Assembly: GCA_011523545.1 (NCBI GenBank)
Contig: WTGN01000041.1
Span: 1-52,025 of the forward strand
DNA from: Chloroflexota bacterium
GTDB taxonomy: Bacteria; Chloroflexota; Anaerolineae; Aggregatilineales; Phototrophicaceae
Length of the DNA stretch: 52,025 nucleotides
Reading direction: 5' to 3'
Shown one piece after another: positions 40,923 to 49,447 of the stretch (the stretch's first letter is position 1; each line of letters begins with the position of its first letter). The notes below the pieces were generated by a model, which worked only from the letters and a program-made list of their open reading frames with translations, did not search any database and was not told the origin of the DNA. The position numbers and the translations under genes were made by a program.

Positions 40923-40950
40923 AATATATCTTGATTGGCAAGTATGTCAA
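40923..40950 (-). promoter_or_regulatory. sigma-70 promoter of the sugar importer/GH2 operon
   Basis: On the - strand TTGACA (40950-40945) and TATATT (40928-40923) have a 16-nt spacer, in the AT-rich gap between the importer operon and the divergent regulator. Both hexamers are the same as in the GntR operon promoter. Confidence 0.7.
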
Positions 40951-41024
40951 GAGATTTGGTGATGATTCGCTAGAAGTCAGCATTTACTTTTGTATCATTA
41001 CGAAATAAAATGCGGGCTGATTGT

Positions 41025-41034
41025 ATGTATACAT
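41025..41034. promoter_or_regulatory. possible operator palindrome
   Basis: ATGTATACAT is a perfect 10-bp palindrome 18 nt before the regulator's start. It could be the regulator's own binding site; no second copy was noticed. Confidence 0.35.
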
Positions 41035-41052
41035 GAATTAAATCGGCGGAAA

Positions 41053-42012
41053 ATGCAAGAATTTGACAGGCGCGCGCGCAACCAAAACAGGACGCTCCTG
41101 GTCGGCAATGACTTGGTGACGCTTGAGCGCGGCATCGAGATCGCCAAGGCGCTCGCTTCCGAGCCGCGTTTGCGCATTTTGCAGCATTTGGTCGCCAAGA
41201 CCGCCAGTCTGTCTGAAATCGCGCGCGATTTAGGCACGCCGATCGCCACCGCGTCGCTGCACCTCGCCAGCCTGGAAAAAGCGGGCCTGGTATCCTCCAA
41301 AACAGCGCCCGGCAAACGCGGGCAGCGGCGACTTTATACACGGCTCTACGACACCGTCATGTTCAGCCTGCCGGAGTTGGAACGTTCCGAAGCCCTCGAT
41401 CATATTGAGCTGAGCATGCCGGTTGGCGCATTCGTCGACCACCGGGTCAGCGCGCCTTGTGGCCTCGCGGGGGTGGACACCGTCATTGGCAAATTGGATG
41501 ATCCGCTTCTCTTCTACGCCCCCGAACGCTTCGAAGCGCAGTTGGTCTGGCTGTCTCACGGTTATCTTGAATACCGATTTCCGAATCCAACCTATGAGCG
41601 CGCCATGCCCAAGAGCTTGCAGCTCAGCCTGGAGCTCTGTTCGGAAGCGGCGCCATCCGCCCTGGACTGGCCGTCGGATATTTTTCTGGAGATCAATGGC
41701 CTGCCCGTCGGCGTCTGGACATCGCCATCCGACTTCGCCGACCGGCGCGGCAGCTTGACGCCGGCCTGGTGGCCCACTTGGAACAGCCAGTATGGCCTGC
41801 TGGCCGCCTGGCAAGTTGATGAAGCCGGCACATCAATCGACGGGCGCAGCGTCTCAAGCGTCACAATCGCCGACCTGAATCTGGACGCGCAGCCCTTCGT
41901 CGCCGCCCGCATCGGCGTCGCTGATGATGCGGTAAACATGGGCGGCCTGAATATCTTTGGGCGCGGCTTCGGCAACCACCGCCAGGATATCTTGCTCCAA
42001 ATTGATTTCTAA
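41053..42012 (+). CDS. ArsR-type HTH regulator with C-terminal sensing domain
   Basis: A 319-residue regulator. The N-terminal winged helix (residues about 25-100) has the ArsR pattern IAKALASEPRLRILQHL, LSEIARDLGTPIATASLHLASLEKAGLV. The remaining 220 residues have no ArsR counterpart: a beta-rich domain ending in a segment with INGLPVGVWTSPSDFADRRG and WWPTWNSQYGLL, as in the large ArsR-like regulators often found beside sugar importers. It lacks visible metal-binding cysteines, so it more likely senses a carbohydrate. ATG 41053 is preferred to 40990. Divergent from the importer/GH2 operon. Confidence 0.85.
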   Translation: MQEFDRRARNQNRTLLVGNDLVTLERGIEIAKALASEPRLRILQHLVAKTASLSEIARDLGTPIATASLHLASLEKAGLVSSKTAPGKRGQRRLYTRLYDTVMFSLPELERSEALDHIELSMPVGAFVDHRVSAPCGLAGVDTVIGKLDDPLLFYAPERFEAQLVWLSHGYLEYRFPNPTYERAMPKSLQLSLELCSEAAPSALDWPSDIFLEINGLPVGVWTSPSDFADRRGSLTPAWWPTWNSQYGLLAAWQVDEAGTSIDGRSVSSVTIADLNLDAQPFVAARIGVADDAVNMGGLNIFGRGFGNHRQDILLQIDF

Positions 42013-42143
42013 TTCCCCGCTGACATTATCAGCAGCAGCCCAGCATTTGCGCGGCGCGGCGTTTATCGCTACCATTTGCGGAATTGTCGCTCGCCATTGA
42101 GTGCAGTTCTTGGCCTACCAGCATTTGGCGGAGGGATGGATAA

Positions 42144-43229
42144 ATGAAGATTTTGGTCACCGGCGGCACCGGCCGCATCGGCGCGAACCTCGTCATTAGA
42201 TTGCTGGACGCCGGGCATACGATCCGCAGTTTCGTCTACCCGGCCGACGCCAGCCGCGCGCGCAAGCTCGATGCCTACGATGGCGTCGAAACCGTTTTTG
42301 GCGACCTGCGCAAGGCCGATGACGTGGGTAATGCCGTCGCCGGCGTCGATGCGATCTATCACCTGGCCGCCGCCTTCCAGGGCCCCTTCGACAATCGGCA
42401 GTATCTCGACATCAACGCGATGGGCACGCTGAACATCCTGGAAAGCATCCGCGAGCGCAACCCGAATCTGCATCGCCTCGTCTACGCCAGCACCGAAGGT
42501 GTCTACCTGGACGCGCGCGTCAACGGCCGCTATTCGCCCGAGCCAAACCGGGAAGACAAGCGGATCACCTATCCCAATATGGGCTACTTGATGACCAAGT
42601 GGCTGGGTGAAGAACTGGCCATGGTCTATCATCACCAATACGGCCTGCCCGTTTGCGCCATGCGCTTCTCGACCGTGATCGAGCCGAGCGAATTCCTCAA
42701 CGACGCCGGCCTGCCATCCATGTTTCTATACAGCGAGACCTACGCAAATTACAGCGACCCCAACTCTCGCCACATGCAAAATATGCCGTACAAAGACGAC
42801 CCGGATGTCAAAGCCATGATTGAGGGATTAAGCGCGGGTTGGGACGGGCAAGAGAAATTGCTGCTGAGCCTGAACCCGGACGGCCGGCCATACCGCCAGC
42901 GCTTCGGCGATGTGCGCGATATCGCAGATGGACTGACGCTGGCGCTGGACAACGACGCCGCCATCGGCGAAATCTTCAATCTTTCTGGCGCCGCCCTCTT
43001 CGATTGGGGCGAAATCGTGCCGATGCTGGCCGAGCGCTACAACATGCCCTATGTGGCAGCGCGCATACCATTTTGGAATTTCATTGACCATGATTTGAGC
43101 AAGATCAAGACCAAGCTCGGTTTCCAGCCGCGCCACGACTTCGATAGCGTCCTGGCGACAGCGGAGGCGATACAGCGCGGCGAGACCACCGATGTCATAC
43201 CGACCGGCGTCATGTTCGGCGAGGCATAA
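42144..43229 (+). CDS. NAD-dependent epimerase/dehydratase (extended SDR)
   Basis: A 361-residue extended SDR. TGGTGRIGANL is at residues 6-16, the catalytic serine/threonine lies in YASTEGVYLD, and the active-site Tyr/Lys are in YPNMGYLMTKWLGEE. GGAGGG precedes ATG 42144. It shares N-terminal and C-terminal organisation with the 18473 enzyme. It is followed by an enolase-superfamily gene on the same strand, so the two may act in sequence on a sugar acid, for example oxidation to a lactone and then dehydration; this is an inference. Confidence 0.88.
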   Translation: MKILVTGGTGRIGANLVIRLLDAGHTIRSFVYPADASRARKLDAYDGVETVFGDLRKADDVGNAVAGVDAIYHLAAAFQGPFDNRQYLDINAMGTLNILESIRERNPNLHRLVYASTEGVYLDARVNGRYSPEPNREDKRITYPNMGYLMTKWLGEELAMVYHHQYGLPVCAMRFSTVIEPSEFLNDAGLPSMFLYSETYANYSDPNSRHMQNMPYKDDPDVKAMIEGLSAGWDGQEKLLLSLNPDGRPYRQRFGDVRDIADGLTLALDNDAAIGEIFNLSGAALFDWGEIVPMLAERYNMPYVAARIPFWNFIDHDLSKIKTKLGFQPRHDFDSVLATAEAIQRGETTDVIPTGVMFGEA

Positions 43230-43253
43230 GCGCGCCCATAAGGATTACAGCTG

Positions 43254-44390
43254 ATGGAAAACGCGACCATCGACCGAATCGAATTCGCCACCCTCATCGG
43301 CAGGCGTCCGCGCCTGGCCGGCCACAATTCGCGCATCCCAGTGCACGGGCTCGAAGTCGAACTGCCGCTCGTCCGCCTGACGACCGCTGACGGCGCATCG
43401 GGATTCGGCGCGGGCCGCGTCAACGCGGAAACGGCAAAGGCGTTTCTGGGGCTGCCCCTGGCCGACTTGCTTTCGCCTGCTGGTCATGTCAAGGCGGAGG
43501 CGGGCGCGCTCGAATTCCCGCTCTGGGACCTGCTGGGGAATCTCAGGGAAGCGCCGGTTTATGCGCTGGCGGCGCCGGCTGATGCAGAACCAAAGGAGCC
43601 GCTGCGCGTCCCTTGTTATGATACGACGCTTCTCATCGACGACTTGCATTTGGACGCGAACGAAGCGGCGGCCGCCCTCATCGCCGATGAGGCGCGCTTC
43701 GGCTACGAGAACAGCCACCGCAACTTCAAGATCAAAGTTGGTCGCGGCGCCCGTTGGATGCCGCTGGAAAAAGGCACGCAGCGCGATATCCTCGTCGTCA
43801 AGGCGGTGCGCGAGGCGGTCGGTCCGGCAGCCAGGATCATGATCGACGCCAACAACGGCTACAACCTGAATATCGCCAAGCGCGTCCTCGCCGATACCGC
43901 CGACTGCGATGTCTTCTGGTTGGAAGAAGCCTTCCAGGAGGATGCGGCGCTCTATGAAGATCTTCAGGGCTGGCTGGAGCGTGAGGGCTTGTCTGTGCTG
44001 ATCGCCGATGGCGAAGGCGGCGCCCCGCCCGCGCTCATGGACTGGGCGCGAGACGGGCTCGTCGATGTGATTCAATACGATATCTTCAGCCACGGCTTCA
44101 GCAATTGGCTGGGCACCGGCGCGCAACTCGACGAATGGGGCGTCCGCACGGCGCCGCACCACTATGGACGCCATGTTGGCAATCATGTCGCTGGTCACCT
44201 GGCGACCGCCATCGCCGGCTTCACCTTCGTCGAATGGGACGAGGTGACGACGCCCGGCCTGGATGCCTCCGCTTATCGCATTGAGGAGGGGCAGGTCGTG
44301 ATTCCCGAGGCGCCCGGCTTCGGGCTGGCGCTGGAGGAAGATGTCTTTCGCAAGGCTGTTGCGGAGGGTGGCTTTGAGTTGAGGATGTAG
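43254..44390 (+). CDS. enolase-superfamily (mandelate racemase type) dehydratase
   Basis: A 378-residue member of the enolase superfamily, which abstracts a proton next to a carboxylate. The KxK motif appears in FKIKVGRG, the metal ligands are Asp in MIDANNGYN, Glu in WLEEAFQED and an acidic residue in IADGEGG, and a histidine in APHHYGRH may be the second base. The length is typical of acid-sugar dehydratases. The capping domain is at the N-terminus (residues 1-110). It is 24 nt after the epimerase and probably co-transcribed. The sugar acid cannot be named. Confidence 0.85.
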   Translation: MENATIDRIEFATLIGRRPRLAGHNSRIPVHGLEVELPLVRLTTADGASGFGAGRVNAETAKAFLGLPLADLLSPAGHVKAEAGALEFPLWDLLGNLREAPVYALAAPADAEPKEPLRVPCYDTTLLIDDLHLDANEAAAALIADEARFGYENSHRNFKIKVGRGARWMPLEKGTQRDILVVKAVREAVGPAARIMIDANNGYNLNIAKRVLADTADCDVFWLEEAFQEDAALYEDLQGWLEREGLSVLIADGEGGAPPALMDWARDGLVDVIQYDIFSHGFSNWLGTGAQLDEWGVRTAPHHYGRHVGNHVAGHLATAIAGFTFVEWDEVTTPGLDASAYRIEEGQVVIPEAPGFGLALEEDVFRKAVAEGGFELRM

Positions 44391-44422
44391 GGTTACCTGG
44401 ATTTAGCTGCCTATGCCGCAAG

Positions 44423-44443
44423 GGGCGAGCCACCCGCTCGCCC
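44423..44443. repeat. short intergenic palindrome (GGGCGA family)
   Basis: An 8-bp stem GGGCGAGC/GCTCGCCC around CACCC, followed by GTAC. It is the first of three copies in the 156-nt gap between convergent genes. Confidence 0.75.
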
Positions 44444-44475
44444 GTACATACGAGCTACAAAATGGGATGATTGCA

Positions 44476-44497
44476 GGGACGTCTCGCTGAGACGCCC
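44476..44497. repeat. short intergenic palindrome (GGGCGA family)
   Basis: A stem GGG-CGTCTC/GAGACG-CCC with one bulged A and loop GCT, a variant of the same family. Confidence 0.65.
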
Positions 44498-44525
44498 ACT
44501 CTTCCAGTCACATATTGCGTATTGC

Positions 44526-44550
44526 GGGCGTTTCGGCGAATCGCCACTAC
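44526..44550. repeat. palindrome overlapping a gene end (GGGCGA family)
   Basis: GGGCGTTTC and GAATCGCC pair imperfectly around GGC, followed by ACTAC. The CTA at 44547-44549 is the TAG stop of the monooxygenase gene on the other strand. Confidence 0.65.
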
Positions 44551-46058
44551 AGCCTTCGCTTGCCGGGCTCGGCGCTGCGAAACTCCATCACCCCGTCGTC
44601 CAGGCGACCGTAGCGCATCAGCAGCAGATCCTTCAAATAATTCTGATAAATCTTCCAGGGACGGCGCTTTCCTTGCTTCGGCAATTCAACCAGCGCCCGC
44701 CGCACATAGCCCGAACTGAAATCCATGAAGGCCTCCGTCTCCAGCGGCCGCCCGTCCAGCCGCGGCCTGCACTGCGCATAACCGCGCCGCCTCATCATGT
44801 TCAGCAGCCGGCAGACGTATTCACAGATCAACTCCGCCTTCAGCGTCCAGGAGGCGTTGCTATACCCGAAGGCCGACGCCAAATTGGGGATGTTGCTGTA
44901 CATCAGGCCCTTGTAGCTCACTGTCTCGCCCAGCGCCACCGGCTCGCCATCCACAACGATGTCAACGCCGTGCATGAGCTTCATCCGCAGCCCGGTCGCC
45001 GTTATGATGATATCCGCCGGCAGCAGCTCGCCCGATTCCAGGCGGATGCCCGCTTCGACGAATCGATCGATGCGATCGGTCACCATCGACACCGAGCCCG
45101 CCTTGATCGCGTTGAAGAGGTCGTTGTCAGGCACGAGGCAAAGCCGCTCATCCCAGGGGTTGTAGCGGGGACTGAAATGCCGCTCAACATCGTAATCGGG
45201 CCCCAGCGCCTGCCTGACACCGGCGAGGAGCATATCGCGCGCTTTCTGCGGTTGGCTGCGCGCCAGGTGAAAAAAATATCGCTGCCGCAAGATTTGCAGC
45301 CAGCGCATGAGCCAGATCGCCAGCTTGAAAGGCAAGCGTTTGCGCAAACTCACCGCTAATGGATCCCGCGACGGGGCGCTGGCGATATAAGTCGGCGACC
45401 GCTGCAGCATCGTCACATGCGCGGCCCGCTCCGCCAATGCCGGCGCCATCGTGACGGCGGTCGCGCCGCTGCCAATCAAGACGACGCGCTTGCCGGCGTA
45501 TGCCAGATCATCGCGCTCGGCGCCGTCTGACGGGCCCTGCCTGCGCGCCCCCCAGGCTTGCGGATGTACGATTTCGCCGGCGAAATCATCCATGCCCGGC
45601 CAATCGGGACAGTAGCCCTCGTCGTAGCGATAGTAACCGGTGCACATGAAGAGGAAGTTGCAGCGCATCTGAAGCCGCTCTTCCGGCGCGGCAAGGTCAA
45701 TCTCGACCGTCCATTCAGACGCGGCGGAAGACCACTCGATGCGGCGGACCCGCTGATTAAAACGAATCTTCTGGTCGATGCCGAATTCACGCGCCGTGTC
45801 TTTGAGGTACTGCAAAATGGCGGGGCCATCGGCGATGGCCTGCTCGCCGGCCCAGGGACGGAAGCGATAACCAAGCGTGTACATGTCCGAATCCGAGCGG
45901 ACGCCGGGATAAGTAAACAGGTCCCAGGTGCCGCCCATCGAGGCGCGCCCTTCAACGATGGCCCAGCTCAAGCCCGGGCAGCGCTTCCCCACATAGTAAG
46001 CCGCCGCGATGCCCGAGATTCCAGCGCCGACTATCAATACATCGACATATTCCGCCAT
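44547..46058 (-). CDS. flavin-containing monooxygenase (Baeyer-Villiger type)
   Basis: A 503-residue class B flavoprotein monooxygenase, which uses FAD, NADPH and oxygen to oxidise ketones or heteroatoms. FAD motif GAGISGIAAAY is at residues 11-21, GGTWDLFTYPGVRSD near 43-57, a Baeyer-Villiger-like fingerprint FAGEIVHPQAW near 155, and the NADPH motif GSGATAVTMAP near 195. The sequence RSDSDMYTLGYRF is typical of this group. The last codon and the stop come from the edge of a palindromic repeat. It is convergent with the dehydratase gene and divergent from the sulfatase. Confidence 0.9.
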   Translation of the reverse strand: MAEYVDVLIVGAGISGIAAAYYVGKRCPGLSWAIVEGRASMGGTWDLFTYPGVRSDSDMYTLGYRFRPWAGEQAIADGPAILQYLKDTAREFGIDQKIRFNQRVRRIEWSSAASEWTVEIDLAAPEERLQMRCNFLFMCTGYYRYDEGYCPDWPGMDDFAGEIVHPQAWGARRQGPSDGAERDDLAYAGKRVVLIGSGATAVTMAPALAERAAHVTMLQRSPTYIASAPSRDPLAVSLRKRLPFKLAIWLMRWLQILRQRYFFHLARSQPQKARDMLLAGVRQALGPDYDVERHFSPRYNPWDERLCLVPDNDLFNAIKAGSVSMVTDRIDRFVEAGIRLESGELLPADIIITATGLRMKLMHGVDIVVDGEPVALGETVSYKGLMYSNIPNLASAFGYSNASWTLKAELICEYVCRLLNMMRRRGYAQCRPRLDGRPLETEAFMDFSSGYVRRALVELPKQGKRRPWKIYQNYLKDLLLMRYGRLDDGVMEFRSAEPGKRRL

Positions 46059-46131
46059 GAATTGAATTCCCGCTTGCGCCTCTCAGCGACATCTTACCAC
46101 AACGCCCGGCGCGGAAAGCATGACTTGACGA

Positions 46132-46140
46132 TGCTATAAT
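46132..46140 (+). promoter_or_regulatory. extended -10 promoter of the sulfatase gene
   Basis: TGCTATAAT is an extended -10 element 31 nt before the sulfatase ATG; no clear -35 is needed for this type. AGGAG lies between it and the start. Confidence 0.55.
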
Positions 46141-46170
46141 CCCGACGCCAAGCCACAGCAGGAGCCCACC

Positions 46171-47574
46171 ATGTCAAAACCGAATATTCTCATCATCATG
46201 TCGGATGAGCACGCCCCCATGTTCAGCAGCGTCTATGGGCACGCCATCGTGCAAACGCCCAACATGGAGCGCCTGGCGGATGCCGGCGCCACCTTCGACG
46301 CCGCTTACTGCAATTCGCCCCTGTGCATGCCGTCGCGCATGTCCTTCATGACCGGGCGCCTCGTGCACAAAATCGGCGCCTGGGACAATTGGACGCCCAT
46401 GCGCTCGGATCAGGTGACCTGGGCGCATCGCCTGCGCGCCGTCGGCTACGATGTCGTTCTCTCGGGCAAACAGCATTTCGGCGGCGCCGACCAGTATCAC
46501 GGCTTCCAGGCGCAATTGGCGCGCGACCTGCATGCCGAGCGCTATCACCCGATTCATACCTGGGACGACGGCATCGTGCCGGCGTCTGAGCCCTGGCATG
46601 AAGTCTATCAAGCGGGGCCGGGCAGAACGGAAGAGCTTGAAGTGGACGATCTGGTTCAAGAGCGGGCGCTGGCCTTCCTGCGCGATCCCGCCCGGCGAGA
46701 CAAACCCTGGGCACTGAACGTCTCATTCATCGCGCCGCATTTTCCTTATATCGCGCCACAGCAATTCTGGGAGATGTACCCGCCTGACGATATGGACTTG
46801 CCGGAGATACCCGCCGGTCACCTGGAGAATCTGCCCCCGATGGCGCAGCGGATCCGCACGATGTTCGGCTTTCCACAATTCCCCAATGATGTCGTGAGGC
46901 GGGCGCGCGCCGCTTATTATGCGCTAATCAGCTACTTCGACGCGAAAATCGGCGAGCTGCTTGACGCGCTAGACGCCACCGGCCAGCGCGAGAACACCGT
47001 CATCATTCACCTGAGCGACCACGGCGATATGAACGGCGAACACGGCATGTGGCGCAAATCGAACTTCTACGAGGCGTCGGCGCGCGTGCCGCTGCAAATC
47101 GCCTGGCCCGGGCGCATCGAGGGCGGACGCCGCCTTTCCGAGGTCGTCTCCCTGGTCGATGTCAGCGCCACCATCTGCGCTATCGCCGGCGACGAATGCG
47201 GCCTGCCCCTCGATGGCGACAGCCTGCTGCCCCTGCTGACCGGAAGCGCTCCCGACTGGAAGGACGAAGCCTTCTGCGAATACCTGGCGCATGGCAGCGA
47301 CCGCCCGATGGCGATGCTGCGGCGCGGGCGCTACAAGCTGACGTACAGTTGGAACGATCCGGTCGCGCTCTACGACATTGAGGCGGACCCCGGCGAATTC
47401 AACGATCTGGCATCAGAAGCGGACTACCAAGATCTTGTGGCCGAGATGCAAGCGGCGCTGCTCGCCGATCGGGATCCGGCCGCGCTGGACCGGCAGGTGC
47501 GCGAGAGCCAGCGTCAGCAGCGCTTCATCGAGAGCAACTTCGGCATCGGCTGGCGTGAGGCGAGGTGGGATTAG
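46171..47574 (+). CDS. type I sulfatase
   Basis: A 467-residue arylsulfatase/choline-sulfatase-type enzyme. The active-site motif C52-M-P-S-R56, whose cysteine is converted to formylglycine, lies in the expected N-terminal place. Metal ligands are in IIMSDEH (D12) and HLSDHGDMNGEHG; the C-terminal region WNDPVALYDIEADPGEFND is standard. It has no signal peptide, so it is predicted to be cytoplasmic. The formylglycine-generating enzyme is not in this window. It is convergent, with a 4-nt gap, with the ABC exporter genes. Its substrate may be a sulfated sugar or an alkyl sulfate. Confidence 0.92.
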   Translation: MSKPNILIIMSDEHAPMFSSVYGHAIVQTPNMERLADAGATFDAAYCNSPLCMPSRMSFMTGRLVHKIGAWDNWTPMRSDQVTWAHRLRAVGYDVVLSGKQHFGGADQYHGFQAQLARDLHAERYHPIHTWDDGIVPASEPWHEVYQAGPGRTEELEVDDLVQERALAFLRDPARRDKPWALNVSFIAPHFPYIAPQQFWEMYPPDDMDLPEIPAGHLENLPPMAQRIRTMFGFPQFPNDVVRRARAAYYALISYFDAKIGELLDALDATGQRENTVIIHLSDHGDMNGEHGMWRKSNFYEASARVPLQIAWPGRIEGGRRLSEVVSLVDVSATICAIAGDECGLPLDGDSLLPLLTGSAPDWKDEAFCEYLAHGSDRPMAMLRRGRYKLTYSWNDPVALYDIEADPGEFNDLASEADYQDLVAEMQAALLADRDPAALDRQVRESQRQQRFIESNFGIGWREARWD

Positions 47575-47578
47575 CCGC

Positions 47579-49414
47579 TTACTTGGCGGCCGCCATTTCC
47601 TCGATCCGCTGATACTGGCTCACATAAAGCTGATGATAAAAGCCGCCGGCCGCCAGCAGCTCGTCGTGACTGCCGCGCTCGATGATCCGCTGGTCATTCA
47701 CCACCAGGACGCGGTCCGCATTGCGGATCGTGCTCAGCCGGTGGGCGATGACAAAAGCCGTCCGCCCTTCCAGCAGCCGCAGCAGCGCCTCTTGTATCTG
47801 GATCTCGGTGCGCGTGTCGACGCTGCTGGTCGCCTCATCGAGGATCAGGATGCGCGGATCGGCCAGTATCGCCCGCGCGATCGCCAGCAGCTGCCGCTGA
47901 CCTTGACTGAAGTTGTGCCCCTTCTCCGATACTTGCGTTTCGTAGCCGCGCGGCAGCAGGTGGATGAAGCTGTCGGCGTTCGCCAGCCGGGCCGCTTCGA
48001 CCACCTCGGCGTCGGTCGCGTCCAGGCGGCCATAACGAATGTTCTCCATGACCGTGCCGCTGAAGAGGAAGGTGTCCTGCAGGACGATGCCCAACTGCTG
48101 GCGGATCGAATCTTGCGTCACCGCGCGGATATCGACGCCGTCGATGCAGATGCGGCCGCTGCTGACGTCATAGAAGCGGCTGAGCAGGCTGATGATCGTG
48201 GTCTTGCCGGCGCCCGTCGGCCCCACCAGGGCGATGGTGGCGCCGGGCTCGACCTCCAGGTTGATGTCTTGCAAGACCGGCTGCCCCGGCTCATAAGCGA
48301 AGTTGACGCGCTCGAAGCTGACCGCGCCCCGGATGTCTGTCAGCGGCTGCGCATCGGGTTGATCGGTGACAGTCGGCGTCGCGTCAAGCACGGCGAAGAT
48401 CCGTTCCGCGCCCGCCAGCGCCGATTGAAGCTGGTTATACACCATGGCGATGCCGCGCATTGGCCGGAAGAAATTCATGATGTAGACGACGAAGGTCGCC
48501 AGCACGCCAACCGAGACGACATCGCGCAATGCCAGCCAGCCGCCCAGCAGCGCCGTCGCCGCCACCGACAAAATCATCATCGTCGTGAACATGGGTCCCA
48601 GCGCCGCCGTGATGAAATCTGCGCGGATGCCGACGCGCCGATAAGCCTCGCTGGCGTCTTGAAACTGCGCGATCGCCGCGTTCTCCTGCGCATACGCCTG
48701 CACAGCGCGGATGCCGGTGATGTTCTCCTCCATCACCGCGTTCAGCACACCCAGGTTGCGCTGCATGCCGCGGAAGGCCACCCGCGTGCGCTCGGTGATT
48801 TGGCTGGTGATGAATAGCATGACCGGCAAAATGATCAGCGTACCGATGGCCAGCGGCAGGTTGAGCAGCAGCATCGCCACCATGATCCCGCCCAGAGACA
48901 AGATGTTGGTCGTGAACTGGATCAGCCCGTTGGAGAGAATTTGATTGATGGTCTCGCTGTCGTTGCTGATGCGGCTCATCAGATCGCCCGTGCGATGGCG
49001 GTCGTGATAATCCATCGAGAGCGCTTGAAAATGCCGGAAGAGCGCGGCCCGAATGTCAGCGACGAAGTATTGGCCGATGCGGGTCATGATGATGCCGTGC
49101 AGCGCGGTGAACAATCCCTGCGCCAGATACACCGCCAGCATCAGGCCGGCGATGGACGCCAGGCCGTCGATGTCATGGAAAATGACATATTGATCGATCG
49201 CCCGCCCCAGCAGCGCCGGACCCAGCAAACCGAGAAATGTGCCCAGGACCACAAGCAGAGCGACCAGCAGCAAGCGGCCATGGTAGGGCTTCAGATAATC
49301 CGACAACCGCCGCAGCGTGCCGCGCCGATCCTTCGCCTTCTCGCCGGTTGGGCGCCCGCCCCCGCTCCCGCCCATGAATCGCGGCCGGGTGTTTGAGGAA
49401 GCCTGGTTAGCCAT
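47579..49414 (-). CDS. heterodimeric ABC exporter subunit with catalytic Glu
   Basis: A 611-residue half-transporter. A 30-residue Gly/Arg-rich N-terminal tail precedes six helices (about 40-330). The ATPase domain has Walker A GPTGAGKTT, Walker B ILILDEATSS with the catalytic Glu, and H-loop IAHRLST. The signature is FSQGQ instead of LSGGQ. The upstream gene (49970) has LSGGQ and an Asp-substituted Walker B, so together they form a heterodimeric exporter with one active site. A GxxExxY gene within inverted repeats separates the two genes. The exported substrate is unknown. Confidence 0.92.
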   Translation of the reverse strand: MANQASSNTRPRFMGGSGGGRPTGEKAKDRRGTLRRLSDYLKPYHGRLLLVALLVVLGTFLGLLGPALLGRAIDQYVIFHDIDGLASIAGLMLAVYLAQGLFTALHGIIMTRIGQYFVADIRAALFRHFQALSMDYHDRHRTGDLMSRISNDSETINQILSNGLIQFTTNILSLGGIMVAMLLLNLPLAIGTLIILPVMLFITSQITERTRVAFRGMQRNLGVLNAVMEENITGIRAVQAYAQENAAIAQFQDASEAYRRVGIRADFITAALGPMFTTMMILSVAATALLGGWLALRDVVSVGVLATFVVYIMNFFRPMRGIAMVYNQLQSALAGAERIFAVLDATPTVTDQPDAQPLTDIRGAVSFERVNFAYEPGQPVLQDINLEVEPGATIALVGPTGAGKTTIISLLSRFYDVSSGRICIDGVDIRAVTQDSIRQQLGIVLQDTFLFSGTVMENIRYGRLDATDAEVVEAARLANADSFIHLLPRGYETQVSEKGHNFSQGQRQLLAIARAILADPRILILDEATSSVDTRTEIQIQEALLRLLEGRTAFVIAHRLSTIRNADRVLVVNDQRIIERGSHDELLAAGGFYHQLYVSQYQRIEEMAAAK

Positions 49415-49447
49415 TCGTCACGTTTCCGTTCAAGCTTGTCACATTTC

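Noticed and set aside
47378..48817. A 479-codon open frame on the + strand
   Set aside because: It overlaps the end of the sulfatase gene and runs antisense through an ABC exporter gene whose motifs are intact; no recognisable family.
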